Assembly: GCA_964343195.1 (NCBI GenBank)
Contig: CAYFIR010000125.1
Span: forward strand, 1-19,664
From: CAYVAP01 sp964343195
Lineage (GTDB): Bacteria; Bacteroidota; Bacteroidia; J057
Length of the DNA: 19,664 bases
Direction: 5' to 3'
Below are positions 1-7,800 of this stretch, piece after piece. Each line of letters opens with the position of its first letter. The stretch's first letter is position 1. The position numbers and the translations under genes are program-made. Under the pieces are notes generated by a model, which was given only the letters and a program-made list of their open reading frames with translations, searched no databases and was not told where the DNA came from.

Positions 1-101
1 GCCCGGAGGGAGTCTATACCTGGACGCTGCGGTATCGCTACTACGACGCCACCGCCGAGCGGGTGATGCATCGGGGGGGGACGGTGCAGGTGGTGAGGTG
101 A
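1..101 (+). CDS. C-terminal end of a T9SS type B sorting-domain (gliding motility-associated) protein, partial
   Basis: Only the last ~32 codons are in the window, in frame 3 (first full codon at base 3, TGA at 99-101). The peptide begins PEGVYTWTLRYR and ends ERVMHRGGTVQVVR. This matches the closing strands of the gliding motility-associated C-terminal domain, whose family ends in a P-x-GVY-x-(Y/W) strand, a Y-(R/K) strand and a final (K/R)-G-(H/T)-V-(T/Q)-(L/V)-(L/V)-R. In that family the domain directs export through the type IX secretion system. The body of the protein and its function lie outside the window. It is transcribed toward the minus-strand cluster, so the two transcription units converge on the repeat region that follows. 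The family call rests on a short peptide. Confidence 0.72.
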   Translation, partial: PEGVYTWTLRYRYYDATAERVMHRGGTVQVVR

Positions 102-193
102 TCGAATCCCCCCAACATTTCGCCGGGCGAAATGCCACCCCCTCTTGCAAAGGGGGGAATGGGTTTTAGGGCGGCCTGGGGCCGCAGCAGCAG
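102..193. repeat. Palindromic intergenic repeat, copy a (~93 bp family)
   Basis: It starts at the base after the stop codon of the partial gene. It is nearly identical to 833-925 (92 versus 93 bp, few mismatches). It holds two hairpins: a perfect 8-bp inverted repeat ATTTCGCC-g-GGCGAAAT at 117-133, then a C-run/G-run stem around a TTGCAAA-like centre at about 138-157. The position right after a gene end would allow it to act as a transcription terminator or mRNA 3'-end stabiliser, but no T-tract follows the stems, so this is only a possibility. It is a non-coding dispersed repeat; no transposase is seen nearby. Confidence 0.8.
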
Positions 194-273
194 CTTTCCC
201 CCCTTCGGCGCGCAGCAGAGAAGGGGGGTGGTTTTCGCCTGTGGCGAAAAGCGGGGGGATCTGAGGACACCCC
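194..273. repeat. Two further hairpins between repeat families
   Basis: Two strong inverted repeats are seen: CCCCCCTTC (198-206) with GAAGGGGGG (220-228), and TTTTCGCC (232-239) with GGCGAAAA (243-250) around a 3-nt loop. The first is a diverged relative of the C-run/G-run stem in the 93-bp family. The second resembles the ATTTCGCC/GGCGAAAT stem. The segment therefore looks like a rearranged, partly inverted copy of the same repeat family. No coding signal is seen. Confidence 0.6.
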
Positions 274-551
274 CTTGCTGCGGGTTAAAACCGCGCAGCA
301 AGTAAGAGGGCTGCCTTTTACAATATCCCCAAAAGTCATCCTGAACCTCGCAGCATAGCGGAGAGGTGAAGGACCTTAAACGTAGCACTTTCCAGCGAGG
401 CACTTGAGCAAGTAGCGCTGGAAAGTGCCACCTGTGAGGTCCTTCGTCGTTCCTCCTCAGGATGACCCGTGGGAGTGGTAAGAAAAGGGTTGATCGACGT
501 CTTCCGGACGTCGATCTCGTCTAGTCTTCGGGTCTCCGCACCCGCCGTGTC
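274..551. repeat. Tandem 278-bp palindromic element, unit 1
   Basis: First of two tandem units (second at 555-831, separated by GGG). In order it contains a stem TTGCTGCG/CGCAGCAA (275-282 with 294-301), a MITE- or REP-like block at 335-466, and a perfect hairpin GATCGACGTC/GACGTCGATC (492-501 with 507-516). The block at 335-466 has perfect 10-bp ends GTCATCCTGA/TCAGGATGAC, an inner AAGGACCT/AGGTCCTT (369-376 with 437-444) and an innermost 13-bp GCACTTTCCAGCG/CGCTGGAAAGTGC (385-397 with 416-428). The whole block could fold into one long cruciform. GTCATCCTGA-type ends are common in intergenic repeats of many bacteria (general knowledge); no mobilising gene is present here. Confidence 0.85.
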
Positions 552-554
552 GGG

Positions 555-831
555 CTTGCTGCGGGTTAAAACCGCGCAGCAAGTGAGATGGCTGCCTTTA
601 ACAATATCCCCAAAGTCATCCTGAACCTCGCAGCATAGCGGAGAGGTGAAGGACCTTAACCGTAGCACTTTCCAGCGTTACCCGATCCAGTGCTAGGTGG
701 GAAAGTGCCGCCCGTGAGGTCCTTCGTCGTTCCTCCTCAGGATGAACCCGTGGGAGTGGTAAGGAAATGGTTGATCAAGGACTCCGATCCTCGATCTCTG
801 CTAGTCTTCGGGTCTCCGCACCCGTCGTGTC
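555..831. repeat. Tandem 277-bp palindromic element, unit 2
   Basis: Second unit of the tandem pair. It keeps the TTGCTGCG/CGCAGCAA stem (556-563 with 575-582) and the GTCATCCTGA-bounded block (615 to about 745, right end imperfect). The inner CACTTTCC/GGAAAGTG stem is kept although the sequence between its arms differs from unit 1. The final hairpin has different bases on both arms from unit 1, GATCAAGGA with TCCTCGATC (773-781 with 788-796), but still pairs with one mismatch. Stem-preserving divergence suggests the folded shape matters. Small open frames across this area are by-products of GC-rich repeats and are not called as genes. Confidence 0.85.
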
Positions 832-832
832 A

Positions 833-925
833 TCGAATCCCTCCGACATTTCGCCGGGCGAAATGCCACCCCCCTTTTGCAAAGGGGGGAATGGGTTTTG
901 GGGCGGCCTGGGGCCGCGGCAGCAG
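833..925. repeat. Palindromic intergenic repeat, copy b (~93 bp family)
   Basis: Near-identical to 102-193. It carries ATTTCGCC-g-GGCGAAAT at 848-864 and a perfect 9-bp stem CCCCCCTTT-tgc-AAAGGGGGG at 869-889. Its right part forms the start of the first 160-bp tandem unit. Together with copy a it brackets the 278-bp tandem pair, as if that pair had expanded or inserted inside an older repeat array. Confidence 0.82.
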
Positions 926-1020
926 TGGAAAATACCGAGTCGGATTACGCACAGGCATGCGCACAAGCCACGAAATCCGACTCAGCATTTTGTTATTGGG
1001 AAGTCCGGGGGAGCGGGAGG
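861..1020. repeat. Tandem 160-bp repeat, unit 1
   Basis: Exactly 160 bp and directly followed by a second 160-bp unit. It contains the C-run/G-run hairpin (869-889) and a second inverted repeat with 18-bp arms: AAAATACCGAGTCGGATT (929-946) against AATCCGACTCAGCATTTT (974-991). The inner 10 bp pair perfectly and there are two mismatches further out. The central loop (947-973) differs most from unit 2. The layout of conserved arms and a variable centre resembles a small non-autonomous palindromic element. Confidence 0.85.
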
Positions 1021-1180
1021 AAATGCCACCCCCCTTTTGCTAAGGGGGGAATGAGTTTTGGGGCGGCCTGGGGCTGCAGCGGCAGTGGAAAATACCGAGT
1101 CGGATTACACTTCTAGCCTACACACGGCCACGAAATCCGACTCAGCATTTTGTTGTTTGGAAGCCTGAGGGAGCTGGGGA
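1021..1180. repeat. Tandem 160-bp repeat, unit 2
   Basis: Second 160-bp unit, aligned to unit 1 without gaps. The C-run/G-run stem at 1029-1049 has one change (TAA for AAA). The GAGTCGGATT/AATCCGACTC arms (within 1089-1106 and 1134-1151) are kept, while the loop is different. It lies 40 bp past the end of the minus-strand lipoprotein gene, so the paired stems could serve as a two-way transcription barrier between the convergent units; no classic T-tract terminator is visible. Confidence 0.83.
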
Positions 1181-1219
1181 ATTCTGCTTGTTAACTGTTA
1201 ATTCGCGTTATTTATAAGT

Positions 1220-1789
1220 TCATTCAGAGTTGACTATGACTATTGATTCTACAGTCAAACTATCTGGTAAAATCGTAAAATCACCTCTGAAATAATATAG
1301 ATATTTATGATTCGTTATATCCATTAGATACGTAATTCTCTGGTCACCTTTATCTACAAACCCCAAATATCCATCTGGAAGTTCATTATAGCTTTGAAGA
1401 ATAACTTGATCTTTTAGTTCTCTAAAATTAGAGCCTATATGAATTCCCGAATTTGTTGACATAGCCTTGCTGAGTATAGCTACTCTATGAATTTGCTGAG
1501 GGTTTAGCCAACTAGTTTCAGCCAAGAACAAAACTTCTGTTTCATTACTAAATACGATTCCCTTCCATTCAATATCTTCATAAGATAAGGTTGTATCTTT
1601 AAAATGAAGAGAACATATTTTTTTTTGTAAAGCCTCGAGATCTTGGCCTAAAACAATATTCGCAACTTCATTTACATCCATCTTGCTTACATTACTTTTT
1701 TCTGGATCACAGCCTCCAATGTTGCACGCAGAAAAAATATTTATCACCACAAAAAGACTAAAATAAAATCCCTTTAGAAGAACATTCAT
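1220..1789 (-). CDS. Small lipoprotein, candidate immunity protein for the M23-tipped RHS toxin
   Basis: 189 aa from an ATG at 1789. Residues 1-21 are a hydrophobic lipoprotein signal (LLKGFYFSLFVVINIFSA) with a lipobox FSAC and the lipidated cysteine at Cys22, so the mature protein should be membrane-anchored and face the periplasm or surface. The mature part (22-189) is an acidic alpha/beta-type sequence with a GIHIGSNF motif and aromatic-rich C-terminal strands; I recognise no named family. It begins 45 nt after the stop of the 3185-aa RHS toxin gene, on the same strand, and shares the low GC of the toxin tip (14 of 60 bases G/C in 1261-1320, counted by hand). Position, composition and predicted location fit an immunity protein against a wall-cutting toxin. 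The function is inferred from context, not homology. An unrelated lipoprotein remains possible. Confidence 0.72.
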   Translation of the reverse strand: MNVLLKGFYFSLFVVINIFSACNIGGCDPEKSNVSKMDVNEVANIVLGQDLEALQKKICSLHFKDTTLSYEDIEWKGIVFSNETEVLFLAETSWLNPQQIHRVAILSKAMSTNSGIHIGSNFRELKDQVILQSYNELPDGYLGFVDKGDQRITYLMDITNHKYLYYFRGDFTILPDSLTVESIVIVNSE

Positions 1790-1834
1790 AGTACTCGGCC
1801 TTATAGATTATTCCACACTGAAAACTAATGAATT

Positions 1835-4800
1835 TTATTTGAGATAAATAGGGTTAACCCAACCAGTGGTACCATTGTAAGTAACCTCCATTCTTCCGTT
1901 AACAGTATTTCCAGTACTGTAAACCTGAGCACCTTTCGGAATACTTCTAATTTCGGCCCTTTGATTTCCCGAAGAAGTCGCAAAAAATCTTAATGGACTA
2001 GTTTGGGTATTGATCGTGTAGTTACATCTTATTTGACACGTTTCCGAACTACTAGATCGTTTAAGTCTTACTGGAAGAGAGAAAAGATCCCCAAAACTCC
2101 AAGAAGAATCCTCACTTTCAGAAGTAGAGGCAGCAGTTGCCTCTTTTGCCCTAGCTAAAGCTAGATGATCCCCTCCATAATTTTCAAAAAATTCTTCATT
2201 AGTCACCGTTCCATAATTTGCTGCCTCAGGGTCTATAGGATTACCATTTCTATCTTCGCCATCGACATGCAAATGAGGATGGTAGTTTACTCTTTTACCT
2301 AACTTTTTACTGTAATAAGTCCCTGAATTTCCAGAATAAGCAATCACCTGGCCTTCTAAGACTGCACTCCCTATTTCCAATCCTTCAGCAACGGAACTTA
2401 AATGTATAAATCTTAAAACGTCTCCATTAGCATATCGAACTTTGATATATTTTATTCCGCTATTTGTAATTCCTATATCGGTCACCACTCCGTCCCCGAA
2501 AGAGTAAATATTAGTACCTATGCTAGCTCTGTAATCAATGCCAATATGTGGACTTGTGCCCAAACTTCTTATTTCTCTATATGTGGATGTTCTTACTACT
2601 GTATTTGTTAATCCCCAAGCGCCATCTGCGTGATCACTTTTGTTAGTAACACTATTTCCTCTAAGAGGCCACTCAATATTACCATCTCGATCAACCCAAT
2701 AAACAGGATTATCAAATCCAAATCTGTAAGGAGTCCATGAAGGAGCTAAATGAGTCAACGGATCCACACTCAACCACCTACCCACTCTCGGATCATACAC
2801 CCTCGCCCCAAAGTCTAGGCTATTCTTGGCTCCATACACTTCATCGTCCGACTCTTTTCCGTTAAACCCAAACCGATACCCCTCCGCACTTCCGGTGCGC
2901 TCTTCCATCGTCATACCAAAGGGATAGTAGTCGCTATGGGCATGCACATCGGCCTGATAGCCCGTTACGGTGCCGCCGCTGTTGAGGGGCAGCTTGCGGT
3001 CGGAGAAGACGACGAGCACATTGCCGAGGTGATTACTGCCTTCGTAGCGCTTGCGGCCACGGGTCAGGTAGCGCTTTTCGTGGGGGCTCTCGCTGCCGTC
3101 TAGCACAAACTCTGGCTCTACCGGCCAGTTGGCACAGGGGCATGGGTCGCAGGGGGTGCTACTGACCACGGCTCCGGTCTCAGGGTCCAGGATGACATCG
3201 ATACACGGCGGACAGCCGCATGGGTCTGACGTCAACTCATTGTAGGCACACCAGTCGGGGGGGAGTTCGCAGTTGGGGTCGCCCTGACAGTATTGGGCAA
3301 GGGCGATGTCATAAGCTTCCTCACAGCTCTGATCGCAGGAATCACAGGCACAGAAGTCTGCTGAGTCGGGATCGGCGTAAGGGCCATACCCATAAGGGAG
3401 GTCGTATGAGCATTCAGGTGAGCCGCTGGGGGCAACAGTGAGGTAGCGATTGGCCTGCCATAGCCCCAATCGGCTACTTCCGTAGAGGTGGTATTCACTG
3501 GCTTTGAAGAACTCCAGCTTTTCGTAGTCGAACCAGTCGTCGGTCCAGCAGCCTGTCTCTGGATCGGAGACAAGGCCAGGAGGAGGGGCGAGTTGTCCCT
3601 CTCCGATGACAGGAGTTTCGCAGGGTTCGAGGGGCTCCTGAGTGAGATGTCTGCGGTCATATACGGCCAGGATATTGCCTTGGGCATCACGGACGTAGTA
3701 GGTATATATCCAAGTGGTCCCATCGGTGAGGCTGGGCTTCACAATCTTGACCACGCGGTTGCCTCCCGCATCGTAGCGGAACTCCAGGGTGGGATCGCCA
3801 TTGTCAAATTTGATCCGCTCGATTTTGTTGCTGTTGTTCCATAGGATTTCCTCGATGTGGCCCTGGGTGTCTTCTATCAGGTTGCCGATTTCGTTATAAT
3901 CGTAGTTGCCTACATTTTGGTCGGCCAGGTCATTGCCGCTGCTGCCTATGGGGTCATCGACAAAGTCGAGGCGGTTGGTGGAGTCGCCCCCTATGATAAG
4001 ATAGCTGTAGTCAAACTGGTCTATCTGCGTCCCGCTTTGGTCATAGCGATCCAGGGTGAGCAGGTTGCCGTTTTTGTCGTAGCTGTAATCGGTGCGGTAG
4101 CGGTTGGTGCTGGTAGTAGTGCCCGACCAGTGGTTGTTGGCCTGAACATTGGTGTTCTGGAAGGCCCGCATCTCCCGGATGCGGTTGAGCTGGTCGTAGT
4201 GGTAGAGGGTCAGTTGCTCCGGCAAAGCCGCCGTGGCCTCATCCCGCAGGGCGGTCTGCATCAGGGCGATGTTGCCGTTGAAGAGGGAGCGTTCGTCCTG
4301 CCCACCGCTGGTAAAGGCGGCATAGATAGCCGCAGGATCGGCCTCAAAGTCGTTGAGCCCGGTATTGATGGCCTGGTAGTCGCCGTCGAAGTAGCCCAGG
4401 GTGAAGCCAAAGGCGTCCTGTGCAACCTTTTGGTGTACGCCAGCGGTGCCGTTATAGAGGCTGCCGGAGTCGCCGTCCTTGCCCATGTCGCGGTTGGTCA
4501 CCAGGGTCGAGGAGTTGACGCCCTTGAGCCAGCCCTGGATGGTATAGGCGTAGTCCATGCCCTGCACCTGCCACTCGCCGATCTCGACCCGCGCCAGTGG
4601 CCCGTGCCAGTAGTAGCGGTAGTAGGCGTCGAGGTCAAAGGTGATGCTGTCCAGGCTGGAGTAGGTATGGGTCAGGCGGTTGTTGGCATCGTACTCGTAG
4701 CGGTAATGGAACTGATCGGGCTGACCGGGCTGGTAGTCCACAGCGTTGACATTGCCGCTGATGAGGTCAAAGTCGTAGTCGATGCGCTTGAAGCGGTGCC

Positions 4801-7800
4801 CCAGGGCGTCGAGTTCTGGGAACTCGTGTATCAGGGTGGTGACATTGCCTCGGATGTCGTAGCTGTAATGAGAGGCATTCTGATAGGCCACCGGAGCCGA
4901 TGGATTGACATACTCAATGGAGGCAATGCGGTTGCGCAGGTGCTGTTGCCCACCAGGGAACTGGTTGTTAGCCTGAGTACTCAGGCTTTCGTCGTAGTAG
5001 GTTCGGACGTACTCCTGCTGGGTGCTGGAGTTAAACCAGGTCTCAAAGTCGCTGTATGCCACATAGTGGCTACCAGTACTCAGAGCATTTGGCGGTCCGC
5101 CAGTCTTGGCGGTCTCACCCGCCTCGATGGTACGGCCCAGTTCGTCGTAGAGAACGTAGCTGTAGAGGGTGCCATCTTCCTCCTGCTTGGCATTGCGAGC
5201 CAGGACTTGACGTCCCAGTTCGTCGTACCAGAAGTCCGCTGGACCTTCGGCATCAGGGGTGGTTTGCTGGATGAGTTGGCCGAGGGAGTTGTACTGGTAG
5301 GTGGTAACGAAGTTGTGGTCGCGGTTGTTGGTAACGCCATTTTCGCGATCCGTATCCACCTGGTTGGTGTATGAGCTATTGAAGTTGGAAACCACTCCCT
5401 CCGGCGGCACGGTATGGACCAGGTTTCCGGCCTGGTCATAGTAGTAGAGGGTGGTCTGGTACTCCTTGCGGGTATAGCTCATGGTGGCGGTTTCCTCGAC
5501 CGCATCCAGGCAGTGCTGGGTATAGGCATCAAGGAAAGTACTGCGTTCAGCAGTGATATACTCCTGGTAATCGTCCTTCGCCTGGGTGATCGCGAGTTCT
5601 TCGAGGTACTCTTTGCAGGAAGGCGGTTCAACGCTAGGGAAGAGGTCCTGGTTGCACAAGGTAGGGCCAGTCTGGCAGGCGGGGGAGAGGCAGCTTGAGG
5701 TGCCTGTCAGGAATATCTGGGAGGTATTTCCCTGGAACGAGAGGGTAGCCAGCACCTTGAAGGTGCCATCTGGCATCAGAATAGGATTGGATAGGGCAGT
5801 TACATTGGAGAAGCGCGACTCTGGAGCGGTATTGGGCATGGTGAGTTCTCCGGTGCAGTAGGTGTCTCCGCCATCCCAGTATTTATAGCCAAGCTTTTCA
5901 GGGCAGAGGGAGATATCGGTCGTAGTGAGGAGAGAAGGAGGCCAAGAAGGTACATTTTGTAATGTACCTGTAATTGTAGAAATTGTAAAGGCAGAAGAGT
6001 CTTTCGTAACCGTAGCATTTTCCCAGTTCACATCCACATCATAACTCGTACAAGTATTGGCAACGGTTGCCAATGTTACATCTCCAAAAGGCAGATCGAA
6101 TCCAAAATTCTGGATGGTCCATAACCTAGGATGTACTCCATTAAGGGACTCTAATCCATACAACATCAAGACACTATCCTGATCATAAGACTCCAAATCA
6201 GGATATGCATCTGTAAATATGACCTCATCTGTGGAAACTGTAGATATTGGGGTGCCTTTACTAAGCCCACCTCCATCTCCTGTGAGTATTCTGATCACGA
6301 GGTGCCTGGCATAACCATCAGTATTCGTTGCAATACCGACGTTTAAGAAATAGTCTACATCCCTGCTGTCAATGAAGTATTGTGGATCAACCAGATTCAA
6401 GCTGGCATCCAATTCATAACTCTTTGACCATTCAACCTCGCCTCCGGGGGAAATAGCGATCACAGTAAAACCTTCTGCTCCCACTGCAACAGAATTATCT
6501 AGCTCTGGAATAAGAATGTAGATACCCCCATCAGGACGACCAGCTAATACCCGATCCTGGAGTGCTTCGGGACTTACGGCCAATTGGTAACTTCGTTCTT
6601 GTAGCAAATTCACAAAGGGCGTCCCGTGCTCATACCATCTTAATATTAGCTCATGGTTATTTGCTAAGTTCGGTTCAACGGCAGATGCTATATGGGTATT
6701 CTGCCCTGTTATTGTTCTGGTTTTTCCTCGGCTGCTTTCAGAAGGGTAGTCCCACCTAATTCCATTGAAGTTTATTAATGAAGCCGAACTGCTATTAAAG
6801 CGAACGGTAATGCTTTCCTCGTTAGAAAAAGAAACATCTGCATACACTTCGCCATTACTTGCCTCTTCCAGATTAGAAACACTTATGGGATCAGCATCCA
6901 ACGAAGTGAATGAATAGTGCGTCTGTGCCGTCCCCCAGCTTGAGAAACTATTATCAAGAGACACACAGGAAAGAAATGCTTCATTCGCTAATTCAGAAAC
7001 TACCAGAATTACTGTCCTCCCACCACTTACCTGAAGGGGCTTGGCATCAACGACAAACCTACCTAAAAGGTCTATTTCAACTGTCGCCTCTTCTTCAAAA
7101 TCCATCCCTGACAGTTTTGTCACATAGAGAGAACCCAGGACTTCCTGTTTCCATCCTACTCCGACAGCACCATCTCCATTCTCACTCACTCTAAACTGGT
7201 CAATAGGGTGCTGAAACCCTCTCCGGAATACGATTCCGCCCTCATAGTAGCCATTATTACCTGAATAATTTGTCAAAACGGGGAAGGATGAATAACCTGT
7301 CACATCCCACTCGTCAGTATATAGTCTGCCATTGCCTGCGAGTTCGTCCAGGAATCCGACCAAATCAGGCAGGTATGTATTGGCGTTACAGGTACCACCC
7401 GCCAATGGAAATCCCTGAGCACCACATGTTTCCATGAAATCCTTATAATCCCACCATGTAAGGTTCATTCCAAACTCTTCGTTGAATAGGCTTGTCAGCA
7501 CCATAATGCCTTCTGAGGTTGTCTCAAGTGAGCCAATCAATGAAGCCCCTAATGAATTAGCAAAAGTAAATATCTCCTCACAGGTCAGGCAAGATGCACA
7601 TCCCATATTGGGATCGACCGGGATTGCCAAATTCACCAAATGTGTAAAGCCAGAAGTGCCCCAAGGAATTCCACTACTCCATTGCACCTGTGTCCCATAA
7701 TCAGCGGCAAAAGCAGCCTCACAGTGACAGATTAGGCCATCTATATCAGCCATGCCCCCTGGATACATACTCGCGTACATATCTTCTATGTTTTGGATGG

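Noticed and set aside
690..1116. Several small open frames within the repeat region
   Set aside because: They overlap palindromic repeats, run across repeat boundaries, differ between repeat copies and encode low-complexity peptides; no start signals or conserved motifs are seen.
274..1180. CRISPR array
   Set aside because: The repeat units are 160-278 bp and directly abutting, with internal palindromes. There are no short repeats with regular unique spacers and no cas gene.
1191..1201. Palindrome TTAACTGTTAA after the lipoprotein gene as a terminator
   Set aside because: The stem is only five AT-rich pairs with a 1-nt centre and no following T-tract; too weak to call.
3857..5374. A 505-codon open frame on the plus strand, opposite the RHS repeats
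   Set aside because: It lies wholly antisense to a strongly supported coding frame, in GC-rich DNA that lacks stops on the other strand. Its product is a monotonous Val/Gly/Ala-rich sequence with no domain.
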